In this document: one piece after another, positions 21,930-28,863 of the stretch
Position numbering within the stretch: the stretch's first letter is position 1
Layout: each line of letters opens with the position of its first letter
From: Candidatus Bathyarchaeota archaeon
Lineage (GTDB): Archaea > Thermoproteota > Bathyarchaeia > Bathyarchaeales > Bathycorpusculaceae
Assembly: GCA_018396615.1 (NCBI GenBank)
Contig: JAGTQT010000001.1
Coordinates: 1-28,863, forward strand
Length of the DNA: 28,863 bases
Direction of reading: 5' to 3'
Position numbers and translations under genes: made by a program
The notes under the pieces: generated by a model
The model's database searches: none
The model's input: the letters and a program-made list of their open reading frames with translations, nothing else
What the model was told of the DNA's origin: nothing

Positions 21930-23374
21930 GTTTCCTCTTTCTCTTCGCAGATTTTCTGGAACATTTCGCGCAAATAATTTCTTAAAGGTATGTTTTTCTT
22001 TTTAGCTATTTTCTTCAGCGCTGCAGTTGTTCCGGTAGTGTATTGCATTGCCTTTTTCGGCTTTTTTACTATCGTTTGCGGAAGCCCCATCTCTGTGGCA
22101 GTTTTTCTTAAGAGCACCTTTCTAGTCAAAGTTCTAGGCTCGATTTTCAGCTTCAAAGGCAAATCTAGAGCAAATCTCGATATATTGTATTCTGCAAAGG
22201 GTAAGCGTAGTTCCACTCCGTGATGATTACAGATCTTTTGGTCTCTTTCTATGTTGGTTTCATGCAGTCTAAGAATATCGTTAGCAATCATTCTCTGCGT
22301 TTCTTTGATTCCTTGGCGTATGTAGCATTCGACATACCTCTTGTAACCTCCGAAAAGCTCGTCTGCGCCTTGACCCGCCAACATAACTTCGTAACCCAAT
22401 CTTGTAGCTTTTTCCGAAGCCCAATACATTGGAACGGCTATGCTTACAGCAAGCGGATCTGGAGTCTCAATTGCCCATAAAACATCTTGCAACACTCTTT
22501 CTAGGTCCTTTTCATCGTACTCAAAGATATTTAATGGCAACCCAAGCGCTTCCGCAGCTTGCTTTGCAGATTGTGTTTCTGGCTGTTTTCTCAAACTTAC
22601 ATAGATAAGAGAAACAGTTACGTTGGAGTTCTTGGCTAGCCACGCAACAATGCTGCTGTCCAATCCTCCTGAAAATGCCACTACCACCTCTTTAAGATCT
22701 TTAACTCTCCCGTAGACCGATTTTTTTAATAATGCTTGCAGCATTCTCACTGCTGCGCTTAAGTTGATTTTTTTTATCTTGGGTTGATTAGCAAGTGTTT
22801 TGATAGGTTTAAAGCAAAATCCCTCTCTACTAACAGACGCTATGTGTCCGGGTGGAAACGAGGCTGTTTCCTTTACTCCGATTTTCCATAATGCCTTGCG
22901 CTCAGAAGCCAACGCGGCAAAAAACGCGTTTTCGCCATAATACAGCGGGCAAACCCCGCTTGGATCTCGTCCTGCGATAAGGTGATCTGAGGTGGGGAAG
23001 ATAAAGGTAAAGTCGCCATCTGCCTGTTTTATGAGTTTTGCTGCCCTTTTTTCGTCGTTTTGCTCTTTTGTTACGAACGTGTCAAAAGAGGCTCTATTTT
23101 CATAATAGACGTGTCCTTCAAAAACTAGATTGGTTTTAGGTTGCACACATTTTGCCATAGTGTTGGAGCAAGTCTTAGACACAATCTGCCCGACTAGTAT
23201 TGGAGAGCGCATGTACGCATTTTCTAATGGTTTAAGAGACTTTTCGATTCTTGTAATAGCCGATGTAGCTAGCTTACAGATTTCTATCTCGGCGCTTAAA
23301 GATTTAAGCATAGTTACTGCAGCATTAGTGGCATCTTCACCTTTCTTATCTATGACTGCAACTATTGTTCCCAT
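21926..23374 (-). CDS. Asparagine synthetase B-like protein lacking the N-terminal glutaminase cysteine
   Basis: This 482-residue protein has the two-domain plan of glutamine-dependent asparagine synthetase. The C-terminal synthetase domain is intact, with the PP-loop VAFSGGLDSS (232-241), MLAGQGADELFGGYKRY and HHGVELRLPF. The N-terminal Ntn-hydrolase-like domain is shortened (about 190 residues) and begins MGTIVAVID, so Gly replaces the catalytic Cys2 of MCGI. GRDPSGVCPLYYG is kept. The enzyme may use free ammonia or another amine to form an amide from an adenylated carboxylate; asparagine is one possible product. The ATG at 23374 is the only reasonable start. It overlaps the downstream deacetylase gene and is divergent from purB. 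Confidence 0.85.
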   Translation of the reverse strand: MGTIVAVIDKKGEDATNAAVTMLKSLSAEIEICKLATSAITRIEKSLKPLENAYMRSPILVGQIVSKTCSNTMAKCVQPKTNLVFEGHVYYENRASFDTFVTKEQNDEKRAAKLIKQADGDFTFIFPTSDHLIAGRDPSGVCPLYYGENAFFAALASERKALWKIGVKETASFPPGHIASVSREGFCFKPIKTLANQPKIKKINLSAAVRMLQALLKKSVYGRVKDLKEVVVAFSGGLDSSIVAWLAKNSNVTVSLIYVSLRKQPETQSAKQAAEALGLPLNIFEYDEKDLERVLQDVLWAIETPDPLAVSIAVPMYWASEKATRLGYEVMLAGQGADELFGGYKRYVECYIRQGIKETQRMIANDILRLHETNIERDQKICNHHGVELRLPFAEYNISRFALDLPLKLKIEPRTLTRKVLLRKTATEMGLPQTIVKKPKKAMQYTTGTTAALKKIAKKKNIPLRNYLREMFQKICEEKEET

Positions 23375-23425
23375 GCAAGAACCCTTTTTGATTCGAGCTT
23401 CTATGTGTTTGGTAAAACATTAATG

Positions 23426-23442
23426 CTTAATCACTCTTAATC
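23426..23442 (+). promoter_or_regulatory. CTTAATC direct repeat in the purB leader
   Basis: CTTAATC occurs at 23426-23432 and 23436-23442, spaced exactly ten bases start to start, just before the purB ribosome site GAGGG. The 10-base spacing resembles the repeat before purM, but the sequences share only a CTTA core, so a common regulator is speculative. Confidence 0.25.
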
Positions 23443-23457
23443 TTCTCTTGAGGGAAA

Positions 23458-24831
23458 GTGCACTTGCCGATTCTTCCAATCGAGACAGGGCGTTATGGGA
23501 CATATGAAATGAAAAACATTTTCGAAGAGGAAACACGTATCCAGAAGATGCTTGATGTGGAGGCAACACTTGCATGGGCGCATGCTGAGGTAGGAAATAT
23601 TCCACGCAAAGATGCTGAAAAAATAGCTGCAATGGCTTCATTGAAGCATGTTAAGTTGAGCCGAATAAAGGAAATTGAAAAAGAAGTAAAACATGATGTA
23701 GCTTCTCTTGTAATGGCTCTAGCAGAAGCATGCGGCTCCAGTGGGGCCTACGTCCATTTAGGAGCAACAAGCTACGATATTGTGGACACTGCAAATGCTC
23801 TGCAGATGAGGGATGCGTTGCAGCTTATCGAACACAAACTAGACGATCTTGAGAAAATCTTGATGAAAAAGGCTTTGACTTATAGGAACACCCTGATGAC
23901 TGGAAGAACTCACGGGCAGCACGCGTTGCCAATAACGCTAGGCTTCAAGTTTGTAGTTTGGATGCGCGAGATTTCTAGGCATATCCAGAGGCTTCGGCAG
24001 TGCCAAGAGAGGGTTCTAACAGGGAAAATAAGCGGTGCAGTTGGCACTCAGGCCGGCTTCGGAGAACATGCTGAAAAAATTCAGGAACTTGTCATGCAAC
24101 GTCTTGGACTAGGCGTAGCTGAGGTTTCAACACAAATTGTACAGCGAGATCGCCATGCAGAGGCAATATGTGTCTTGGCGGCTATTGCGTCTTCTCTGGA
24201 TAATTTTGCAACCGAAATTCGTGAACTTCAAAGACCTGAAATCGGAGAGCTCTTTGAAGCTTTCAATGTGGAGAAACAGGTTGGCAGTTCAACAATGCCT
24301 CACAAGCAGAACCCCGAAACATGTGAGCGCATCTGTGGAATAGCTAGAATCGTGAGAAGTCTCGTTGTTCCAGCGCTGGAGAACATTGTAACTTGGCATG
24401 AGCGTGACTTGACCCAATCTTCGGCAGAAAGATTCATAATTCCTGAGGCATGCATACTGACCGACTATATGCTTCACCTTATGAATAATATTATAGCGAA
24501 TATTCGTGTTGACGAAAAACGCATGCTGGAAAACCTAAAACTTACTGATGGACGCAACATGTCTGAGTCAGTTATGCTAGCACTGACAAGGAAAGGAATG
24601 AACCGACAGGAGACTCACGAGCTTCTTAGAAAGCTTGCTTTGAAAAGCATAGCGGAGAAAAAGCCTTTCAAAAAGGTTCTTCTTGAAGAGGCGTTAATCC
24701 GGAAAAATTTAAGCGAGAAGGAACTCGATAACGCTTTGAATCCGAGAAACTATCTCGGAACTGCTGAAAAACAGATAGAGCGTTTAATTGAGAAAACGAA
24801 GAAAGAAAGAAAAGACCGTGGACTGGCTTAG
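23458..24831 (+). CDS. purB: Adenylosuccinate lyase
   Basis: This 457-residue fumarase-superfamily enzyme releases fumarate from SAICAR and from adenylosuccinate, acting in IMP and AMP synthesis. The N-terminus RYGTYEMKNIFEEE, the region HLGATSYDIVDTA, and the catalytic TGRTHGQHALP and signature GSSTMPHKQNPE (around 276-287) are all typical; the serine in the signature loop is the general base. The length is normal for archaeal and Bacillus-type PurB. The GTG at 23458 follows GAGGG by 4-5 bases, and the conserved N-terminus begins right after it. It stands apart from the other pur genes. Its TAG stop overlaps the convergent hel308 stop. Confidence 0.95.
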   Translation: MHLPILPIETGRYGTYEMKNIFEEETRIQKMLDVEATLAWAHAEVGNIPRKDAEKIAAMASLKHVKLSRIKEIEKEVKHDVASLVMALAEACGSSGAYVHLGATSYDIVDTANALQMRDALQLIEHKLDDLEKILMKKALTYRNTLMTGRTHGQHALPITLGFKFVVWMREISRHIQRLRQCQERVLTGKISGAVGTQAGFGEHAEKIQELVMQRLGLGVAEVSTQIVQRDRHAEAICVLAAIASSLDNFATEIRELQRPEIGELFEAFNVEKQVGSSTMPHKQNPETCERICGIARIVRSLVVPALENIVTWHERDLTQSSAERFIIPEACILTDYMLHLMNNIIANIRVDEKRMLENLKLTDGRNMSESVMLALTRKGMNRQETHELLRKLALKSIAEKKPFKKVLLEEALIRKNLSEKELDNALNPRNYLGTAEKQIERLIEKTKKERKDRGLA

Positions 24832-27059
24832 TATTCAGTCAGCGCCTTCTGTTTCCATTCTTCTCCACGGTTAAGTTTTTCCCACTTTTCTTTTTTCACA
24901 AAGCCGCCTACCTGTTCTTTTATTTTCTTCGCTACTCTAGGCCCTATCAACGGCAGATTTGTCAGAGCCTCTATGGGTGCATGCTTAATATCTTCAATGG
25001 TTCTGTATCCTGCGTTGTACAGCACACGTCCTCTTGATCTGCCGATTCCTTCAAGTCTGACTATGGGCAGCAGTTCCTTTTTCACTCCTTTAGCTATCCT
25101 TTCCTCCAACTCAAAAGCCAAAAGAGAGATCGGTTTATTAACAAAAAGCATAGCTAGATCATGGGTGGAATGAAGTAGCCACCTGGCATTTTCAATAGCC
25201 CTATAGAGGTCTCCAGATTGCACTCCATAGCGTCCTATAAGTTCGTCTTCGCTTGTTTCCTCTGTCCAAGCTTTCAGAACCATGGCGGATTTTACACTTG
25301 CTAAAAATTCTTCATAGCTTATTCTGTCTTCCCACACGCTTGGGATATTGACAAGAAATTCTTCCCTATGCTGCTCCATGAAGACGGCGATCTCGTCTGT
25401 TTCGTTTAAGTAGGGCCTTAGTGCTGGCCCCATGTCGGGCGTGGTGGAAATAAGGTGTAGAAGGCTTAGGTCTGTTAGGGCTCGGCTTTTCTTTTTTAAT
25501 GCTTCACGGATTATCACCGCAGAGACAGGGTCTATGTAAAGCTCACTCACCCGCTTTCCAAACCGTGTAGCGTTGATGCTTTCACCGAAAACCTCAATCA
25601 TCTCTTCCTCGTAGAGGTATTTCAGTATCTTGGCAATCATGCTGCTGATTGACTGTGTGTCATACTGATAGGCGTAGAATGTTCTGCCAAAAAACTTGAG
25701 AATTCCTTGTTCGGTATGAGCGAAATCTGCAGCTATAGTTGCCAGCACATGCGCTCGTAATATTCGTTCAACAGCTAGTCTTGACCAAATTCTCTCAGGG
25801 CGAGCAAAAACATAGCTTTCAAGGAGGTAATTCGCTTCATCATTAGTCTTCGCAATGAGCACCGCCTCACCTATCTTATCGTATTTTGGCCTTCCAGCTC
25901 TTCCAGCCATCTGCTTGTATTCCAGCACACTTATCGGATAGTAGCCATAGCCAGGTTCATACCGTCTATAATCTTGAACAATCACCGTTCTGGCTGGAAG
26001 GTTAACACCAAAGGCCAGCGTCGGAGTTGCCGTCAAAACCTTGATTTTTCCTAAACGAAACGCATCTTCTATAATCTTACGGTGTGCTCCACCTAGGCCT
26101 GCATGGTGAAATGCTACGCCGTGTCTGATAACTTCTGCGAGTGTTTCGCTTATTCGTGTCCTTTCTCCTGAAGCGAGAATTTGCTCGGCCTCATTTTCCA
26201 AGGCTCTTTTCGCAGGCTTTGAGAGCAAACTCTCCATTTCCCCCGCAATCTTCTTGGCTTGCGTAACTGAGCTTTTGCGGGTTGATGCAAAAACCAGCGC
26301 TTGCCCTCCTGTTTTGACAGTGTTTAAAACTAGACTCACTGCTGGGTCTCTGTTTTTCTTCTCTGTTTTTCTTATTTCCCCATCTTTATACTGGATTTCA
26401 TCATCCAATAACACTCCTTCTCTTAGGATAATGGGTCTCCACTCGGTCGTTACATACCCTGCATTAAGCCACTCAGCAATTTCCTGTACATTGCTTATTG
26501 TCGCGCTTAAAGCTAGCACCTGAATGTCCGAGCTGGTCTGCATTAACCTTGCCAAAACTACTTCGAGGGTTGGACCGCGTTCTGCATCATTCAGGAGATG
26601 CACTTCATCGGCGATGACAAGCGAGATATCATCTATCCATTTGGCGCGGTGTCTGAGCAGTGAATCTGCTTTTTCGTTTGTGGTTATAATTATATCGTAT
26701 CTCTCAAGCCAAGGATCAGTGCTATCATAGTCACCACTGCTGATGCCTATTCTAATGTATCTGCCATCAGTCTTCCTGACTGTGGAGTATTTCTTAAATT
26801 CGTCAAATTTTTCACTAGCCAAGGCTCTAAGAGGTGTTAGATAGATTACCTTTCCATTTCTTTCCAAAACATGTTTTAAAGCGCAAAATTCGGCAATCAA
26901 GGTTTTTCCGGAGGCAGTTGGACTTGCTAGGACAAGGTTTCTCCCTTCAAGAACTCTTGCTTTTACTGCCTCCTCTTGAGGGGGATAAAGCTCGATGATG
27001 CCCGATTTTGCTATTAATTCCTTTATCGGCTTAGGTATAGGTAGATCTGTTATCTTCAC
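24828..27059 (-). CDS. hel308: Hel308 DNA helicase
   Basis: This 743-residue superfamily 2 helicase unwinds lagging strands at stalled replication forks and takes part in recombination-linked repair. Motifs in order are the Q-motif region LYPPQEEAV (24-32), Walker A SPTASGKT (46-53), LTPLRALASEK (74-84), DEVH (151-154), LSATI (184-188), motif IV-V HHAGLGG and ATPTLAFGVNLPAR, and motif VI QMAGRAGR (383-390). The C-terminus has the winged-helix and ratchet domains, then a helix-hairpin-helix (YRTIEDIKHAPIEAL, LPLIGPRVAKKIKEQ) that acts as a brake on single-stranded DNA. The length is normal for archaeal Hel308. It has its own promoter region and is divergent from the cysteine desulfurase gene. 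Confidence 0.96.
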   Translation of the reverse strand: MKITDLPIPKPIKELIAKSGIIELYPPQEEAVKARVLEGRNLVLASPTASGKTLIAEFCALKHVLERNGKVIYLTPLRALASEKFDEFKKYSTVRKTDGRYIRIGISSGDYDSTDPWLERYDIIITTNEKADSLLRHRAKWIDDISLVIADEVHLLNDAERGPTLEVVLARLMQTSSDIQVLALSATISNVQEIAEWLNAGYVTTEWRPIILREGVLLDDEIQYKDGEIRKTEKKNRDPAVSLVLNTVKTGGQALVFASTRKSSVTQAKKIAGEMESLLSKPAKRALENEAEQILASGERTRISETLAEVIRHGVAFHHAGLGGAHRKIIEDAFRLGKIKVLTATPTLAFGVNLPARTVIVQDYRRYEPGYGYYPISVLEYKQMAGRAGRPKYDKIGEAVLIAKTNDEANYLLESYVFARPERIWSRLAVERILRAHVLATIAADFAHTEQGILKFFGRTFYAYQYDTQSISSMIAKILKYLYEEEMIEVFGESINATRFGKRVSELYIDPVSAVIIREALKKKSRALTDLSLLHLISTTPDMGPALRPYLNETDEIAVFMEQHREEFLVNIPSVWEDRISYEEFLASVKSAMVLKAWTEETSEDELIGRYGVQSGDLYRAIENARWLLHSTHDLAMLFVNKPISLLAFELEERIAKGVKKELLPIVRLEGIGRSRGRVLYNAGYRTIEDIKHAPIEALTNLPLIGPRVAKKIKEQVGGFVKKEKWEKLNRGEEWKQKALTEY

Positions 27060-27211
27060 TTGTATGCTTCCATCGCTCTTTGCAAATGCAATAATAAAGC
27101 CAGCGGCTTAAAGTGTTATGTATGAGCAACTCCTTTTTCTGGGTTATGTTTTTCTACTAGACGCTGCTACTAGACATTGAGGCTTGTGATAAGAAAAGAG
27201 CTGGTTTGTGA

Positions 27212-28435
27212 ATGGTCGAAAATGTTAGAGAACTGCTTAAAGCGCATGAAAACTTGAAACACGAAGTATACCTGGACCATGAAAACTCTAGCATAGTTCC
27301 CACCGAAGTCTTAGAAGCCATGCTTCCTTACTATGCAGAGAAAGGATATGGCAATCCTACACTTACTCACAAACCTGGCTGGGAAGCTTTCGAAATTATA
27401 ATGGAATCAGCGCAGAAAATCGCAGGATGCCTAGGATGCGCTGCAGTCGAGGAAGTAAATTTTGTTCCTGGAGAGACCGAGGCCAACAATTTAGCTTTGC
27501 TTGGTGCCATTTCTGCTATAAGAAGCAAAGGGAAAAAAATTGTTATTTCAGAAATTGAGCCTTTAAGCGTGATGCATGTTGCAGAGATGATTCAGAGAAA
27601 TGGCTTTACACTTACTAAAGTTCCTGTTGACGGTGAAGGCTTATTAAACCTTGAAAGGCTTAAAGATGCCGTTGATAAAGATACCGTTCTCGTAAGCTTT
27701 TCAAGTGTCAACAATGAAATCGGAACAATAGAACCAATCAAAGAAGCCCTAGAAATAATCAAAGATAAGAACTCTGAAACGATCTTTCATACAGATGCTT
27801 CAGATGCCTTCGGGAGGACACCACTTAACGTTCAAGATCTAGATGTAGATCTGGCAACCGTGAGCAGCTATAAAATTCAGGGTCCAAGAGGAATTGGGGC
27901 ACTATATGTGAAGGAAGGGGTTAACGTGGAAAGAATTCTGGAAGGGCAGGTGGGAACACAGAAACTCTGGCCAGGAGTTGAAAATACACCTTTGATCGCT
28001 GGCTTTGCAAAGGCTTCTGAACTGGCTTTTGAAAGTTTCGAGCAGAATCTCGATCATATGCGAAAGTTGCGAGACAAGCTTATCGACGGCGTAACCTATC
28101 AGGTTCCGAACGTTAGACTAAATGGGCCTAGAGGTGAGCGGAGAGTGGTTGATAATGTAAACCTAAGCTTTATGCAATGCGAGGGGGAAGCATTAACAAT
28201 CGAACTAAGCCTCAGCGGCGTATATGTTTCAAGTGGAAGCGCCTGCACGCGAAGGCTCCTTCAACCTAGCTACGTGCTGGTGGCGATCGGTAGGAAATAT
28301 GAAGAAGCTCACGGAAGTATACTAATGAAGGTCACACGCTACCACACGAGAGAAGACATAGACTACGTGCTGGAAGTAGTTCCTAAGGCGGTAGAACGAA
28401 TAAGAGGGATAGTCGGTTCAACAAAGGTGAAATAG
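27212..28435 (+). CDS. Divergent cysteine desulfurase (NifS/IscS family)
   Basis: This 407-residue fold-type I PLP enzyme is related to NifS/IscS, which removes sulfur from cysteine and passes it to scaffold proteins. It keeps the PLP lysine K221 (SSYKIQGPRGIGALYV), the aspartate in FHTDASDAFG and the active-site cysteine C345 in SSGSACT. It differs from canonical enzymes at several places: HENSS replaces NAATT near the N-terminus, IEPLSV replaces the IEHPAV segment whose histidine stacks on PLP, and Tyr replaces the His before the lysine. GTQKLWPGVEN replaces the usual RxGTxN segment. One base separates it from an IscU gene, so it most likely serves Fe-S assembly, perhaps with altered chemistry. 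The ATG at 27212 is preferred. Confidence 0.85.
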   Translation: MVENVRELLKAHENLKHEVYLDHENSSIVPTEVLEAMLPYYAEKGYGNPTLTHKPGWEAFEIIMESAQKIAGCLGCAAVEEVNFVPGETEANNLALLGAISAIRSKGKKIVISEIEPLSVMHVAEMIQRNGFTLTKVPVDGEGLLNLERLKDAVDKDTVLVSFSSVNNEIGTIEPIKEALEIIKDKNSETIFHTDASDAFGRTPLNVQDLDVDLATVSSYKIQGPRGIGALYVKEGVNVERILEGQVGTQKLWPGVENTPLIAGFAKASELAFESFEQNLDHMRKLRDKLIDGVTYQVPNVRLNGPRGERRVVDNVNLSFMQCEGEALTIELSLSGVYVSSGSACTRRLLQPSYVLVAIGRKYEEAHGSILMKVTRYHTREDIDYVLEVVPKAVERIRGIVGSTKVK

Positions 28436-28436
28436 T

Positions 28437-28859
28437 ATGTCAAGAATGCCACTGCCATACAATCCTAAAATACTTGAACTGTTTAAACACCCGAAAAATC
28501 TCGGAAAAATGGAAGATGCTTCTGTCTCAGCGGTTGCAGGTAACCCCTCGTGCGGTGATATGATCACATTCTATTTAAAAATCAATGATCGCCACGTGAT
28601 TGAGAAGGCTTCTTTTGAAAGCTACGGTTGCGCCGCTAACATAGCCACTTCAAGCATCGTTACCGAAATGGTTAAAGGGCTTACACTTGAAGAGGCGTGG
28701 AAAATCTCGTGGAAAAACGTAACCGAAGCGGTAGGCGGGCTTCCAAGCGTAAAGTTTCACTGTGGTATCCTTGCGGTTGGAGCTTTGAAAAGAGCCATCA
28801 GAAAGTATCTCAAGCAAAAAGGTTTATCGCCTTCTTGGGTGCAGAGTGACCTTCATTAG
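28437..28859 (+). CDS. iscU: IscU/NifU-like iron-sulfur cluster scaffold
   Basis: This 140-residue scaffold on which Fe-S clusters are built has all ligand residues: C39 and D41 in GNPSCGDM, C65 in YGCAANIATSS, and H108-C109 in KFHCGILAVGAL. The N-terminal helix YNPKILELFKHPKNLG is the usual IscU opening. It starts one base after the desulfurase stop, so the two are surely co-translated and form the sulfur donor and scaffold of one system. The typical LPPVK motif is LPSVK here. The C-terminal tail (KQKGLSPSW) is a short extension. Confidence 0.95.
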   Translation: MSRMPLPYNPKILELFKHPKNLGKMEDASVSAVAGNPSCGDMITFYLKINDRHVIEKASFESYGCAANIATSSIVTEMVKGLTLEEAWKISWKNVTEAVGGLPSVKFHCGILAVGALKRAIRKYLKQKGLSPSWVQSDLH

Positions 28860-28863
28860 TATA

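Noticed and set aside
27154..27175. Direct repeat CTACTAGAC twice, four bases apart, between hel308 and the desulfurase gene
   Set aside because: Short, not placed near a clear promoter element, and with no sign of duplication in the flanks; could be chance.

Overview
The window is a dense stretch of archaeal chromosome, about 28 genes in 28.9 kb with no intergenic gap over 300 bases. It is most probably from a TACK-group archaeon of the Bathyarchaeia type. That placement is inferred from gene content and from archaeal promoter style (TATA boxes with short leaders, strong GGAGG-type ribosome sites, many GTG/TTG starts). Diagnostic archaeal genes are the bifunctional fructose-1,6-bisphosphate aldolase/phosphatase, formylmethanofuran:tetrahydromethanopterin formyltransferase (Ftr), Hel308 helicase, the split PurS/PurL/PurQ synthase, and several archaeal winged-helix regulators. 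No rRNA, tRNA, CRISPR array, insertion sequence or phage gene was seen.

Layout. 1-1779 (+): tail of korA, then korB and korC of a 2-oxoacid:ferredoxin oxidoreductase. 1738-2034 (-): a small winged-helix regulator, divergent from the first purine operon. 2198-6784 (+): purM-purS-purL-purQ. 13175-6781 (-): a tightly packed run purF-purD-HAD phosphatase-ftr-pfkB kinase-GNAT, with overlapping or nearly abutting genes. 13290-14375 (-): a small exported protein and a ribbon-helix-helix/winged-helix regulator. 14493-15614 (+): the gluconeogenic aldolase/phosphatase. 15639-16187 (-) and 16343-18670 (+): a winged-helix/DUF5752-like protein divergent from a GT4 glycosyltransferase, a nucleotidyltransferase and a small DUF2095-like protein. 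18831-20832 (+): a 585-residue membrane protein resembling ribophorin I, then a two-cluster ferredoxin. 23374-20868 (-): an asparagine-synthetase-like protein without its glutaminase cysteine, overlapping a histone-deacetylase-family enzyme. 23458-24831 (+): purB. 27059-24828 (-): hel308. 27212-28859 (+): a divergent cysteine desulfurase followed by an IscU scaffold.

How the genes fit together. Seven purine genes (purF, D, S, L, Q, M, B) supply most of the route from PRPP to IMP and the last step class to AMP. Ferredoxin-linked 2-oxoacid oxidation, Ftr (C1/Wood-Ljungdahl chemistry on tetrahydromethanopterin), a ferredoxin and Fe-S assembly genes point to an anaerobic, ferredoxin-based metabolism. 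PurF itself keeps the four cysteines of the Bacillus-type [4Fe-4S] enzyme.

Most notable points: the ribophorin-I-like protein; a PurF whose only plausible start is ATA behind a strong ribosome site; Ftr embedded in the purine operon; an AsnB-like protein missing Cys2 coupled to an intact deacetylase; a cysteine desulfurase lacking two conserved histidines; and a 30-base inverted copy of korB at the left edge that looks like an assembly or chimera artefact.
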